Positions 19,421 through 28,791 of a DNA stretch of 64,000 bases are shown piece by piece. Position 1 is the stretch's first letter, and every line of letters starts with the position of its first letter. Where the stretch lies: NCBI RefSeq assembly GCF_029544075.1, contig NZ_JAJQJH010000001.1:717021-781020 (forward strand), read 5' to 3'. Source of the stretch: Chromohalobacter canadensis. Its GTDB lineage: Bacteria > Pseudomonadota > Gammaproteobacteria > Pseudomonadales > Halomonadaceae. The notes under the pieces were generated by a model, which made no database searches, was not told the origin of the DNA, and saw nothing but the letters and a program-made list of their open reading frames with translations. The position numbers and the translations under genes are program-made.

Positions 19421-21085
19421 TCAACGTTGCTGGTGTTGCCAGTCGTCATGCAGCCAGAAGGGCGCATCCGAGGGCGCCGAAGGCGCGTGGCCGAGGATCA
19501 TGTCGCTGGCCTTTTCGGCGATCATGACGGTCGGCGCATTGGTGTTGCCGCTGACCACGCGGGGCATGATCGAGGCATCGACCACGCGCAGACCATTGAT
19601 GCCATGCACGCGAAGCTCGGGGTCGACCACGGCCTCCGGATCGTCGGCCGGTCCCATCTTGCAGGTGCCGGCGGCGTGATAGCCGGTTTCGGTGGTGGCG
19701 CGCGCCCAGGCATCCAGCGCCTCATCGCTCTGGCAGTCGGCACCGGGGGAAATTTCCTCGCCCCGCAACTCCATGAATGCCGGCTGCTCGACCAGCTCCC
19801 TGACGCGACGCACGGCCGCGCGCATGTCGGCGCGATCGCGCTCGGTGGCCAGGTAGTTGAAGACGATCTCCGGCGCTCGTGCGGGGTCCGCGCTCCTGAG
19901 GCGCAAACGGCCCATGCTCGTGGGGCGCATCAAATCGATATGTATCTGGAACGCATGCTCGCGTAGGCTTTCGGTGGTGCCGGGCGCGATGGCCAGAGAC
20001 ATGAACGTCAACTGAATGTCGGGATGCTCGACACCTGCCCGCGAACGGATGAAGGCGCCGGCATCGAACTGGTTGCTCGCCGCGAGGCCGCGCCGGTCGA
20101 GGAACCAGCGCATGCCCAGCCACCACTTGCGGGGAGCGTGGGTCCAGGGCGCATGCGAGACCGGCCGGCGGCAGCGGTATGCCACGACGGTGTCCGGGTG
20201 GTCGCTGAGGCGGCGGCCCACGCCCTCGAGCGTATGCACGCGAGGAATGCCCCAGCGGGTCAGTTCGTCGTCGGGGCCGATGCCGGAGAGCATCAGCAAC
20301 TGGGGGCTGTTAATGGCGCCGCCCGCCAGGATGACCTCGCGGGTGGCGCGTGCCCGGTGCAGCGTGTCGGCGTGGCGATATTCGATGCCTTCGGCACCGG
20401 TCTCGCCGATCAGCACGCGCTGCGCCAGCGCATGGGTCATGACCGTCAGGTTGTCGCGCATCTCGGCGCGCGCCAGGTAGCCACGCGCGGTGCTCCAGCG
20501 CCTGCCCGCGCGCGTCGTGCGATCGACGCGGCCGAAGCCTTCCTGACGATAGCCGTTGAGGTCGTCGCTGGCGGCATAGCCGGCTTCTTCGCCGGCGGCC
20601 AGGAAGGCTTTCACCAGGGGATCCTCGGGGCGCCCGGCACTGACATGCAGCGGCCCCGTCTCGCCGTGGTAGGCATCGGCGCCCAGTTCGTGGGTCTCGG
20701 CGCGGCGAAAGTAGGGCAAGACGTGCCGGTAACCCCAGCCGGGACAGCCGGCGTCTTCCCAGGCATCGTAATCGCGGGCGTGACCGCGGATGTACACCAT
20801 GCCGTTGATCGACGACGAGCCGCCCAGCGTGCGCCCACGCGGCGTGGCAATGTGCCGTCCGTCAAGGTAGGGCTCGGGCCCCGACCAATAGTGCCAGTTG
20901 AAGCGTGGTCCATCGATGGCCGCCCCCATGGCGGCCGGCATGTCGATGGTCCATGAGCGATCGCGGGGGCCGGCTTCGAGCAGCAGCACCCGGGATTCGC
21001 CATCGGCGGTGAGCCGGTCGGCCAGCACGCAGCCGGCCGATCCTGCCCCGACGATGATGTAGTCGTAATCTCGATGAGTCGTCAT
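19421..21085 (-). CDS. GMC-family FAD oxidoreductase (choline dehydrogenase-like)
   Basis: A 554-aa glucose-methanol-choline oxidoreductase that oxidises an alcohol using FAD. The dinucleotide-binding motif [13 protein letters not shown] is at the N-terminus, [15 protein letters not shown] near residue 90 is the first GMC signature, and the catalytic His ([11 protein letters not shown]) and Asn (SGNTNAPT) are near the C-terminus. ATG 21085 is chosen with AGGA upstream; the longer open frame would run through the upstream spacer and binding-protein gene. BetA-like, but in this operon the substrate is probably a hydroxylated intermediate and not choline, because no BetB/BetI neighbours are present. 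Confidence 0.88.
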   Translation of the reverse strand: MTTHRDYDYIIVGAGSAGCVLADRLTADGESRVLLLEAGPRDRSWTIDMPAAMGAAIDGPRFNWHYWSGPEPYLDGRHIATPRGRTLGGSSSINGMVYIRGHARDYDAWEDAGCPGWGYRHVLPYFRRAETHELGADAYHGETGPLHVSAGRPEDPLVKAFLAAGEEAGYAASDDLNGYRQEGFGRVDRTTRAGRRWSTARGYLARAEMRDNLTVMTHALAQRVLIGETGAEGIEYRHADTLHRARATREVILAGGAINSPQLLMLSGIGPDDELTRWGIPRVHTLEGVGRRLSDHPDTVVAYRCRRPVSHAPWTHAPRKWWLGMRWFLDRRGLAASNQFDAGAFIRSRAGVEHPDIQLTFMSLAIAPGTTESLREHAFQIHIDLMRPTSMGRLRLRSADPARAPEIVFNYLATERDRADMRAAVRRVRELVEQPAFMELRGEEISPGADCQSDEALDAWARATTETGYHAAGTCKMGPADDPEAVVDPELRVHGINGLRVVDASIMPRVVSGNTNAPTVMIAEKASDMILGHAPSAPSDAPFWLHDDWQHQQR

Positions 21086-21114
21086 GCAAGCATCCTGAGG
21101 CGAAAGGCGAGAGT

Positions 21115-22059
21115 TCAACGCGAGGCCTGGTAGGCGTCTTGTGCACTCGTATTGCCATCCGCGGTGGTCACGCCCTCGAGCCAGGCGTTGACCCGCTCGG
21201 GATGCGACTGGATCCAGGTCGCGGCGACCGCTTCCAGCGGCTGGTCCTCGCGGCTGTAGGCGTAGACCCACTGGTCCTGGACGGCGATGGGCACGACCAT
21301 GTTGTCGAGAAAGGCGATGACGTTGGGGTGGCGCTCGGCGAAGTCGCTGGCGACCACCGTGGACACCGAGCTGGCGTCGCCCCAGAGGTTCTCGGGGTCC
21401 TCCAGGTAGCGAATGTCGAAGTCGACGTTCATCCAATGCGGTTCCCAGCCCAGGAACGCGACCCATTGCTCGTTGCGGATGTCGCTTTCGACCTGCGACA
21501 TCATGCCGGTCTCGCTGGACGCGGCGACCCGCCAGTCATCCAGGCCGTAGGTGCCGTCGTCGATGGCGTTCTGCATCAATTCGTTACCGACGTTGCCCGG
21601 CTCGATGCCATAGAAGGTGCGGCCGAAGCGTTCCGCGTGCTCGGCGAGATCGGCCATCGAGTGCACACCGGCGTCCCAGACGTATTCGGGCACCGCGAGC
21701 TGAAAGCGCGCGCCGTCGATGTTCTTGACGACTTCGACCAGCTCGCCGGCTTCCAGGCGAGGATCGAGCATGCCGCTTTGCGACGGCCGCCAGAGCGCCA
21801 TGTTGACGTCGAGATCGCCGCTCGCCATGCCTTCCAGGATGATCGACGAGCTGGCTTCCCGCAGCGAGGTGCGATAGCCGAGCGTATCCAGCAGTTGCCG
21901 CGCCACTTCCGACTTGACGGTGGCGCCGGGCCATTGCGGCGTGCCGAAGCGGACCGTGTCGTCCTCGGCCTGGGCGAGCCCGAAAGGCGCGAGCAGTAGC
22001 GCGCCCATGGCACTGCCGATGAACATGGGCGTCAAGCGGTGTCGGGGGATAGCGGTCAT
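21115..22059 (-). CDS. Glycine betaine-type ABC transporter substrate-binding protein (orphan)
   Basis: A 314-aa OpuAC-family periplasmic binding protein with a signal peptide cleaved after about residue 31 (AQA). The mature protein has many aromatic residues at places expected for a tryptophan cage that holds a quaternary ammonium group, such as ALWRPSQ and FLGWEPHWMN. No permease or ATPase gene is nearby. In Pseudomonas, orphan binding proteins (CaiX, BetX, CbcX) share one core CbcWV transporter, and this could work the same way. GAGGAG precedes the ATG. The ligand is likely a betaine-like compound related to the pathway around it. Confidence 0.85.
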   Translation of the reverse strand: MTAIPRHRLTPMFIGSAMGALLLAPFGLAQAEDDTVRFGTPQWPGATVKSEVARQLLDTLGYRTSLREASSSIILEGMASGDLDVNMALWRPSQSGMLDPRLEAGELVEVVKNIDGARFQLAVPEYVWDAGVHSMADLAEHAERFGRTFYGIEPGNVGNELMQNAIDDGTYGLDDWRVAASSETGMMSQVESDIRNEQWVAFLGWEPHWMNVDFDIRYLEDPENLWGDASSVSTVVASDFAERHPNVIAFLDNMVVPIAVQDQWVYAYSREDQPLEAVAATWIQSHPERVNAWLEGVTTADGNTSAQDAYQASR

Positions 22060-22125
22060 GGGAGTCTCCTCGTGATGTGTTGTCGTTGTGTTGCCGTCAG
22101 ATGCGGCGAGCGGTCCTGCGCAAGC

Positions 22126-22893
22126 TCAAAAGCCGCATACGCCGCCACCGTCGACGGACAGGATGGCGCCATGGGTGAAACCGGCCTGGGGAGAGGCGAG
22201 ATAGAGCACGGCATCGGCGATCTCTTGCGGTTGCCCCATGCGCTTCAGGGGCGAACGGCGATGGGCCGAGTCCAGATAAGCATGTGGATCGTCGCTGGTC
22301 TTGGCGGCGTGCTGGATCATGTCGGTCTCGACATTGCCTGGGCACACGCAGTTAAGCCGTATGCGGCCGGCCAACTCCAGAGCCAGGGCGCGGGTAAGGT
22401 TGACCACGGCGGCCTTGGCACCGGAGTAGACGCTGCTCGGCGGAAAGCCGATCAGGCCGGCATCCGAGCCCAGGTTGACGACGTTGCCGCCACTGGCCTC
22501 AAGGTGCGGTAGTGCCGCCTGGATGCAGAAGAAGGTGCCACCTACGTTGATGCGGAACGTGCTGTCCCAGTGTTCCTGCGTGACCGCTTCGAAGGGCACT
22601 TCCTCGAAGACGCCGGCGCAATTGACCAGGATGTCGAGCCCACCGAGGCGCGCGACAGCGGTTTCCACGACCGCCCGACATTCGTCCTGGGTGCCGATCT
22701 CGCCGACGGCGGATTCCACCGTGGCCGAGGCAAGCTCGGTATTCGCCAGCGAATCGCGGAACGCCTCGACGGAGGCCTCTCGGCGCGCGCCGATGGCGAC
22801 GCGCGCCCCCTGTTCCACAAAGCGCCGTGCCGTGGCGGCGCCGATACCGCGGGCGCCGCCGGTCACCAGCACACGTTGACCGCTGAATGTCAT
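22126..22893 (-). CDS. Short-chain dehydrogenase/reductase
   Basis: A 255-aa classical SDR. It has the TGGARGIG cofactor-binding motif at residues about 10-17, NCAG in the middle of the fold, and the catalytic YSGAK (Tyr-x3-Lys) near residue 150. The likely cofactor is NAD or NADP. Its ATG overlaps the Rieske oxygenase stop codon (ATGA) and follows AGGAGG, so translation is coupled to the oxygenase. Probably oxidises or reduces an alcohol/ketone intermediate of the pathway; the substrate cannot be told. Confidence 0.87.
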   Translation of the reverse strand: MTFSGQRVLVTGGARGIGAATARRFVEQGARVAIGARREASVEAFRDSLANTELASATVESAVGEIGTQDECRAVVETAVARLGGLDILVNCAGVFEEVPFEAVTQEHWDSTFRINVGGTFFCIQAALPHLEASGGNVVNLGSDAGLIGFPPSSVYSGAKAAVVNLTRALALELAGRIRLNCVCPGNVETDMIQHAAKTSDDPHAYLDSAHRRSPLKRMGQPQEIADAVLYLASPQAGFTHGAILSVDGGGVCGF

Positions 22894-24056
22894 GACGGCG
22901 CCTCCTGGGGCGAGCTGGCGTCGCCGTGCAAGGCCTGGAACACCAGGCGGTGGAAGTGCAGCACCAGGTGCTCGCTTTCGTTGCTGCGTGCGGCATCGAT
23001 CATGTAGCGGCCCTGATCGTAGCCCAGCGAGTGCAGGCCTTTCTGCACGCTGATGTTGAGCTCGATGTCCTCGGGGCCGAGTTCTTCGTTCATCCAGCGC
23101 ATGCTGGCCTTGGTGACTTCCGGCAGCGTGTCGTGCGGGGTGTAATACCCGAAGCGCAGGATCGAACGCTCGGCATCCAGCGGGATGATCATGAACGTGC
23201 CCATGCACTGCGAGAACGGGAACTGGTAGAAGGTGTTGTGCGGCCAGATGCCGATGTTGAAAAAGCCGTCTCCGTTGCCGGGCGGGCGATCCAGCGGCAC
23301 GCCGTAAGCCTGCTTGGCATCGGCATTGGGTGGCGCACCGTAGGTCCACCAGTTGTCGTGATGGGTCAGGCGGTAGCCATCGAAGTCGATCAGGGCGGCC
23401 AGGTCGACGTGATGGGGCCCCGAAAGCTGGAAGTGATAGCCCTCGATGGAGTTGTCCATGATCACTTTCCAGTTGGCCGGGACGATGACGTCGTCTTCCT
23501 GGATCAACTGCATGGCGTCCAGATCCGGAATCGCCTCGCGTATGGCGGCCTCGGCACCGGGGAAGAGCGTCTGCATGTCGGTGGCGTTGGGATCGAGATT
23601 GAAGTAGACGCCCCCCGCGAAGACTTCCAGGCGCACCGGCGGAATGTGGTAATCATCGACATTGAAGGCCGCGATCCGGTCGCTGCGCGGTGCGGCGCGT
23701 AGGCTGCCGTCCAGCCCGTAGCACCAGGAATGATAGGCACAGCGGATGACGCCTTTCTGAACGCCGCGCGTCTCGTTGAGTAGACGGTTGCCACGGTGCT
23801 GGCAGACGTTATGAAAGGCATGCAACTCGCCTTGGCGGTCACGTATCACGATGACGCTCTGATCGAAGATCTCACGCACCACGAAGGCGCCGGGCTCGGC
23901 CAGCTCGTTGACGTGACAGGCGAAATGCCAGGCGCCCATGAAGATGCGGTCACGCTCGGCGGCGAACAGTTGCGGGTCGTAGAAATAACGGGACGGAAGG
24001 GTCAGTGCCTTTTCCGTGGGCTGCTCCGCCCACGCTTGGGGAGTCGTGTCGGTCAT
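22890..24056 (-). CDS. Rieske non-heme iron oxygenase, quaternary-amine type
   Basis: A 388-aa oxygenase alpha subunit. The Rieske 2Fe-2S ligands are Cys85-x-His87 and Cys106-x2-His109. The catalytic iron site includes NWKVIMDN, Glu205-Gly-Tyr-His208 and a further His at 215 or 216. The Glu in the position before Tyr-His, where ring-hydroxylating dioxygenases normally have Asp, is a feature of oxygenases acting on quaternary amines (CntA, GbcA, Stc2 types). Start ATG 24056 is favoured because GAGG lies 6 bases before it; ATG 24068 has no ribosome-binding site. First gene of the operon. It is not clearly GbcA or CntA because the neighbours differ, so the substrate is left open. Confidence 0.88.
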   Translation of the reverse strand: MTDTTPQAWAEQPTEKALTLPSRYFYDPQLFAAERDRIFMGAWHFACHVNELAEPGAFVVREIFDQSVIVIRDRQGELHAFHNVCQHRGNRLLNETRGVQKGVIRCAYHSWCYGLDGSLRAAPRSDRIAAFNVDDYHIPPVRLEVFAGGVYFNLDPNATDMQTLFPGAEAAIREAIPDLDAMQLIQEDDVIVPANWKVIMDNSIEGYHFQLSGPHHVDLAALIDFDGYRLTHHDNWWTYGAPPNADAKQAYGVPLDRPPGNGDGFFNIGIWPHNTFYQFPFSQCMGTFMIIPLDAERSILRFGYYTPHDTLPEVTKASMRWMNEELGPEDIELNISVQKGLHSLGYDQGRYMIDAARSNESEHLVLHFHRLVFQALHGDASSPQEAPS

Positions 24057-24206
24057 GTCCTGCCTCATGCAAGCGGTTTGTGTCGTTGGTCTGGCACAAG
24101 GCTAAGGCGGCGCCGAACAGCTCACATGATGTTTTCTGACACGACGTATCGGCCGGGTTGATAATAAACGGCGTTTTTGCGTCGCTATAGATCAAATAAG
24201 AGTGAC

Positions 24207-24225
24207 GAAAAAAGGCGAAACGCCT
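24207..24225 (-). terminator. Intrinsic terminator after the LysR gene
   Basis: On the minus strand AGGCG-TTT-CGCCT is followed by a run of T residues. It lies 43 bp beyond the LysR stop and separates that gene from the Rieske operon transcribed in the same direction. Confidence 0.7.
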
Positions 24226-24267
24226 GGCTATCTTACGGATGGTCTTGATCTTTCACGACATGGGATT

Positions 24268-25161
24268 TCACGACCAGCCTCGGGCCGTCGTGTCCCGGGC
24301 GTCGTCGAGCATGCCTAGCATAGCCCTGGCGGCATTGGAGAGAGTACGGCTCTTGTGGAACAGATAGCCCAGCGGACGCTGGATGGGACGATGATCGATG
24401 GGCATGACCTCGATCTCGTCGTCGATCATGGTCTCGGGCAATACGCTCCAGCCCAGGCCGATGGCGACCATCATCTTGAGGGTTTCGAGGTAATTGGTGG
24501 ACAGCGAGACGTTCACCTGCAGGCCGTCGCGGGCGAAGGTGTCCACCACGATGCCCCGGGTGAAGGTAAGATGTCCCGGCAGCACGGCGTCGTAATCGGA
24601 CAGTGCCGACAGCGCGACCGTGTCGCGCCCGGCGAGGGCGTGCTCGCGTCCGCAGACGAAGCGCAACTGGTCGATCCACACCGGCACCACCGTCAGCGCC
24701 GGATCGGGGACCGGGGCCAGCGTGACCACGGCGAGCTCCAGGTCGCCGTCCAGCACGCCTTGATAGGCTTGTTCCGAGTCCAGAAAGCGCATGTCCATGC
24801 GTACGTCCGGGTAGGCCTGGGTATAGGCCTTGAGCAGCGGTGGCAGGCGGTGCAGGCCGACATGATGGCTGGTGGCCATGGTCAGGCTGCCGCTGATGTC
24901 GCCGCTGAGATTGGACAGCGCGCGACGGCTGTCATCGAACATCACCAGGATCTGGCGGGCGCGCGGCAGCAGGGTGCGACCGGCTTCGGTGAGCGTCACG
25001 CGGCGGTTGAGTCGGTCGAAGAGCTGGGCGCCGACCTGCCCCTCGAGGCCCGCGATGCGCTTGCTGACGGCGGGCTGGGTCAGATGGAGCTGTTCCGCGG
25101 CGAGCGAGAACGAGCCGTGGTCGGCGACCGCGAGGAAGGCTTGCAGGCTTTGCGTGTCCAT
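24268..25161 (-). CDS. LysR-family regulator divergent from leuC
   Basis: A 297-aa LysR-type regulator with an N-terminal helix-turn-helix (MDTQSLQAFLAVADHGSFSLAAEQL, residues 1-25, then HLTQPAVSKRIAGLE) and a C-terminal periplasmic-binding-like effector domain. ATG 25161 matches the usual LysR start and follows GAGAG, so the longer frame is rejected. A LysR gene in this same position, divergent from leuCD-leuB-asd, is also found in Pseudomonas (PA3122), which supports a role in leucine-pathway control, although that has to my knowledge not been shown for this protein. Confidence 0.85.
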   Translation of the reverse strand: MDTQSLQAFLAVADHGSFSLAAEQLHLTQPAVSKRIAGLEGQVGAQLFDRLNRRVTLTEAGRTLLPRARQILVMFDDSRRALSNLSGDISGSLTMATSHHVGLHRLPPLLKAYTQAYPDVRMDMRFLDSEQAYQGVLDGDLELAVVTLAPVPDPALTVVPVWIDQLRFVCGREHALAGRDTVALSALSDYDAVLPGHLTFTRGIVVDTFARDGLQVNVSLSTNYLETLKMMVAIGLGWSVLPETMIDDEIEVMPIDHRPIQRPLGYLFHKSRTLSNAARAMLGMLDDARDTTARGWS

Positions 25162-25364
25162 GAGCGCTCTCTCGGGAAAGTATTCTACTTTGGAATCCAA
25201 AGCATAAATAACATGAATTGCGTTTATCCATAAGCCCCCTTAGGCTTGGGGACATCGAGGTTGCGCCGCTTATCGCGGCGCGTCATCAGCGAGATGTTGC
25301 AAGACGACATAGAGCGTCATCGCCCAATCTTCCCGGTCGGGAAGGCACGAGTGGAGGAGATTCC
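25162..25364. promoter_or_regulatory. Divergent control region between lysR and leuC
   Basis: This 203-bp gap holds the promoters of two divergent genes. An inverted repeat ATAAA-N14-TTTAT (25204-25227) and a second one, TTTGGAATCCAAA (about 25191-25203), lie close to the LysR start and are candidate LysR sites. A weak promoter toward leuC can be drawn as TTGCGT-N17-TAGGCT starting near 25219. No leucine-rich leader peptide was seen, so attenuation is not supported. Confidence 0.4.
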
Positions 25365-26828
25365 ATGGCAGGCCAGACTCTTTACGACAAGCTCTGGTCG
25401 CGGCACCTGGTAAAGGAACGCGACGATGGCACGGCGTTGATCTATATCGATCGTCACCTGCTCCACGAGGTGACCTCGCCGCAGGCCTTCGAGGGTCTGC
25501 GGCTTGCCGGGCGCAAGCCGTGGCGGCTGGATACCAATCTCGCCACGCCGGACCATAACGTGCCGACCACGCTCAAGGAGCGTTCCGAGGGCAATGCGGG
25601 CATCGTCGATCCGGTCTCGCGCATTCAGGTCGAGACACTGGACGACAACTGCGCGAGCTTCGGCATCGAGGAGTTCCGCATCAACGATGCGCGTCAGGGC
25701 ATCGTGCATGTGGTCGGGCCGGAGCAAGGCGCCACGCAGCCGGGCATGACGGTGGTCTGCGGCGATTCGCACACGGCCACGCACGGAGCCTTCGGGGCCC
25801 TGGCGCACGGCATCGGCACCTCCGAGGTCGAGCACGTGCTGGCGACCCAGTGTCTGATTCAGCGCAAGATGAAGAACATGCAGGTGCGCGTCGAGGGTGA
25901 GCTGGGTCTCGGCGTGACGGCGAAGGACATCGTGCTGGCGGTGATCGGCAAGATCGGCACCGCCGGAGGCACCGGCTATGCCATCGAGTTCGCCGGTAGC
26001 GCGATTCGCGATTTGTCCATGGAAGGTCGCATGACCATCTGCAACATGGCCATCGAGGCCGGCGCACGCGTGGGGTTGGTGGCGGTCGACGAGACCACGG
26101 TCGAATACCTGCGTCGGCGCCCCTTCGCCCCCAGTGAGGAATACTGGGATGCGGCGGTCACCGATTGGCGCGAGCTGGTCTCCGACGACGATGCGCCGTT
26201 CGACAAGGTGGTCGAACTCGACGCCGCCGAGATCGAGCCGCAGGTCACCTGGGGAACGAGCCCGGAAATGGTCGCCGGTGTCGGCGCGCAGGTGCCGGAT
26301 CCCGCCGCTGCCGGCGACGAGACCGTGCAGCGCGGCGTCTCGCGTGCCCTTGAATACATGGGACTTCACGCAGGGCAGCAGATCACCGATATTCAGCTCG
26401 ACAAGGTCTTCATCGGCTCGTGCACCAATTCGCGCATCGAAGACTTGCGCGAGGCGGCCAAGGTCGCCAAAGGGCGCAAGGTGGCGGATTCCATCCAACT
26501 GGCGATGGTCGTACCCGGCTCCGGGCTGGTCAAGCGCCAGGCCGAGGAGGAGGGGCTGGACAAGATCTTCCTCGAGGCGGGCTTCGAATGGCGCGAGCCG
26601 GGGTGCTCCATGTGCCTGGCGATGAATGCCGACAAGCTGGGGACCGGCGAGCATTGCGCTTCGACGTCCAATCGTAACTTCGAGGGACGCCAGGGCTACG
26701 GAGGCCGCACGCATCTGGTGAGCCCCGCCATGGCTGCCGCCGCCGCCATCGCCGGGCACTTCGTCGATGTGCGCGATTTCGGGGCCGAGCGCGCCGCCAA
26801 CGATGACAGCCAAGTACAGGAGGCGTGA
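25365..26828 (+). CDS. leuC: 3-isopropylmalate dehydratase large subunit
   Basis: Aconitase-family 4Fe-4S enzyme subunit (487 aa) that interconverts 2- and 3-isopropylmalate in leucine synthesis, with Leu[15 protein letters not shown], the cluster-ligand segment CTNSR and EPGCSMC (two more cysteine ligands) are all present. GGAGGAGA precedes ATG 25365; the longer frame extends into the intergenic region. leuD follows with only a 2-bp gap. leuA is not in the window. Confidence 0.96.
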   Translation: MAGQTLYDKLWSRHLVKERDDGTALIYIDRHLLHEVTSPQAFEGLRLAGRKPWRLDTNLATPDHNVPTTLKERSEGNAGIVDPVSRIQVETLDDNCASFGIEEFRINDARQGIVHVVGPEQGATQPGMTVVCGDSHTATHGAFGALAHGIGTSEVEHVLATQCLIQRKMKNMQVRVEGELGLGVTAKDIVLAVIGKIGTAGGTGYAIEFAGSAIRDLSMEGRMTICNMAIEAGARVGLVAVDETTVEYLRRRPFAPSEEYWDAAVTDWRELVSDDDAPFDKVVELDAAEIEPQVTWGTSPEMVAGVGAQVPDPAAAGDETVQRGVSRALEYMGLHAGQQITDIQLDKVFIGSCTNSRIEDLREAAKVAKGRKVADSIQLAMVVPGSGLVKRQAEEEGLDKIFLEAGFEWREPGCSMCLAMNADKLGTGEHCASTSNRNFEGRQGYGGRTHLVSPAMAAAAAIAGHFVDVRDFGAERAANDDSQVQEA

Positions 26829-26830
26829 GC

Positions 26831-27478
26831 ATGCGACAGTTCGATCGTCATCAGGGCCTCGTGGCGCCCATGGATCGCGCCAACGTGGATACCGACCTGA
26901 TCATTCCCAAGCAGTTTCTGAAGTCGATCAAACGCACCGGCTTCGGCCCCAATCTGTTCGATGAGCTGCGCTACCTGGACGAGGGCTATCCGGGCCAGGA
27001 CGTCGCCAACCGCCCGCTCAATCCGGATTTCGTGCTCAATCAGACGCGTTATCAGGGCGCCAGCGTATTGCTGGCACGCCGCAACTTCGGCTGCGGCAGT
27101 TCGCGCGAGCATGCCCCCTGGGCACTGGAAGACTTCGGATTTCGCGTGATCATAGCGCCGAGCTTCGCCGATATCTTCTTCAACAATGCCTTCAAGAACG
27201 GCCTGTTGCTGATCACGTTCGACGAGGCCACGGTGGATCGGCTGTTCCAGGAGGCGGAGGCCGAGGAAGGCTATCGCCTGGATGTCGACCTGGAAACGCA
27301 GCAGGTCACCACGCCCAGCGGCGAAGTGCTGACCTTCGAGGTCGACTCGTTCCGCAAGCATTGCCTGCTCGAAGGGTTGGATGATATCGGCCTGACCTTG
27401 AAGGATGCCGACGCTATCGATGACTTCGAAAAGCGTCATCGCCAGGCGCGGCCGTGGTTGTTCCGCCAGGCCGGATGA
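26831..27478 (+). CDS. leuD: 3-isopropylmalate dehydratase small subunit
   Basis: The 215-aa swivel-domain partner of LeuC. Typical motifs are [14 protein letters not shown] near residue 20, [15 protein letters not shown] near 85 and [21 protein letters not shown] spans the leuC stop, and ATG 26831 is 7 bases further on, so the two subunits are translationally coupled. A 177-bp non-coding gap separates it from leuB; Pseudomonas has an extra gene there which is absent here. Confidence 0.96.
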   Translation: MRQFDRHQGLVAPMDRANVDTDLIIPKQFLKSIKRTGFGPNLFDELRYLDEGYPGQDVANRPLNPDFVLNQTRYQGASVLLARRNFGCGSSREHAPWALEDFGFRVIIAPSFADIFFNNAFKNGLLLITFDEATVDRLFQEAEAEEGYRLDVDLETQQVTTPSGEVLTFEVDSFRKHCLLEGLDDIGLTLKDADAIDDFEKRHRQARPWLFRQAG

Positions 27479-27655
27479 CGCTGGCGGCCTTTGAATAACA
27501 ACAACGCTGGACACAACCGATAGGGAGGCCCGGCTTAACGAGTCGGGATGGCAGGGAATGCCCATCTTCCCGTGGTCGGCGTCGCGGCGCCGGCCACCCA
27601 CGAACCAATCATCACGTCATTCATGATGATGTGTCGAGTTGCGAGAGAGTACGCC

Positions 27656-28735
27656 ATGAGTCGCAAGATTCTCGTTCTGCCGGGCGACGGTATCGGCCCG
27701 GAAATCACCCGCGAGGCGGTCAAGATCCTCGACGCGTGCCGCGAGGCGGGCCTGGAAGCCAGCGTCGAGGAAGGCTTGGTCGGCGGAGCGGGGATCGACG
27801 CCCATGGCGTGCCGCTTCCAGACGAGACGCTGGCGAGCGCCAAGGCCGCCGATGCGGTGTTGCTGGGCGCCGTGGGTGGCCCCCAGTGGGACAAGATCGA
27901 GGATCTGTCCAAGCGTCCGGAGAAAGGGCTGCTGGGGCTGCGCAAGAACCTCAACCTGTTCGGCAACCTGCGCCCGGCGCTGCTGTATCCGCAACTGGCC
28001 TCGGCCTCGAGCCTCAAGCCCGAAATCGTCGCCGGGCTGGACATCATGATCGTGCGCGAGCTCACCGGCGGGATCTACTTCGGTCAGCCGCGGGGCATCG
28101 AGGAGCGCGACGGCGAGAGGGTCGGGTACAACACCTATATCTACGCCGAGCACGAAATCGAGCGCATCGGCCGCGTGGCCTTCGAGATGGCGCGCGCGCG
28201 CGGCGGCAAGCTCTGCTCGGTGGACAAGGCCAACGTGCTGGAGGCCACCATCCTGTGGCGCGAGGTGATGGAGCGGCTGGCGCCGGAGTATCCGGATGTC
28301 GCGCTGTCGCACATGTACGTCGACAACGCGGCCATGCAGCTGGTGCGCGCGCCGAAGCAGTTCGACGTCATCGTTACCGGCAACATGTTCGGTGATATCC
28401 TCTCCGACGCCGCGGCGATGTTGACGGGCTCGATCGGCATGCTGCCCTCGGCCTCGCTCAACGAACAACGTCAGGGCATGTACGAGCCCTGTCACGGCAG
28501 CGCGCCGGATATTGCCGGGCAAGGCGTCGCCAACCCGTTGGCGACGATCCTGTCCGTGGCCATGATGCTGCGCTACTCCCTCGAGGCGCCACAGCTCGCC
28601 GAGCGCATCGAACGCGCCGTGGGGACGGTGCTCGACCAGGGGCTGCGTACCGCCGATATCGCGTTCGAGGGCACGGCGCCCGTCTCGACCCAGGCCATGG
28701 GCGATGCCGTGCTGGCGGCTTTCCAGGCGCAATGA
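27656..28735 (+). CDS. leuB: 3-isopropylmalate dehydrogenase
   Basis: NAD-dependent oxidative decarboxylase of 359 aa that makes 2-oxoisocaproate, the third leucine-specific step. It has the [10 protein letters not shown] start, [10 protein letters not shown], the [10 protein letters not shown] segment, NMFGDILSD (metal and NAD contacts) and [17 protein letters not shown] 27656 with GAGAG upstream matches the family N-terminus; the frame's earlier in-frame codons lie in the non-coding gap. asd follows 56 bp downstream. Confidence 0.96.
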   Translation: MSRKILVLPGDGIGPEITREAVKILDACREAGLEASVEEGLVGGAGIDAHGVPLPDETLASAKAADAVLLGAVGGPQWDKIEDLSKRPEKGLLGLRKNLNLFGNLRPALLYPQLASASSLKPEIVAGLDIMIVRELTGGIYFGQPRGIEERDGERVGYNTYIYAEHEIERIGRVAFEMARARGGKLCSVDKANVLEATILWREVMERLAPEYPDVALSHMYVDNAAMQLVRAPKQFDVIVTGNMFGDILSDAAAMLTGSIGMLPSASLNEQRQGMYEPCHGSAPDIAGQGVANPLATILSVAMMLRYSLEAPQLAERIERAVGTVLDQGLRTADIAFEGTAPVSTQAMGDAVLAAFQAQ

Positions 28736-28791
28736 GCGTGACTGACGTATCATGGCCGTACGCCCATTCGTAGATTTCAGGAGGACGACAC

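Noticed and set aside
21086..21466. 127-residue N-terminal extension of the GMC oxidoreductase frame
   Set aside because: It runs through the upstream spacer and the binding-protein gene in another frame; a FAD-binding motif and a ribosome-binding site fix the start at 21085.
22894..23349. N-terminal extension of the SDR frame into the Rieske gene
   Set aside because: The SDR cofactor motif begins right after ATG 22893, which has AGGAGG upstream.
22890..24056. Calling the Rieske oxygenase GbcA (glycine betaine monooxygenase) or CntA (carnitine monooxygenase)
   Set aside because: Only the QA-type active site is shared; dgcAB, sox genes and the adjacent reductase typical of gbc and cnt loci are missing, so a specific name would be a guess.
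25317..26813. 498-aa open frame on the minus strand opposite leuC
   Set aside because: Shadow of a highly biased GC-rich gene; no family features, and leuC on the other strand is unambiguous.
27617..28753. 378-aa minus-strand frame opposite leuB
   Set aside because: Shadow frame; leuB is certain.
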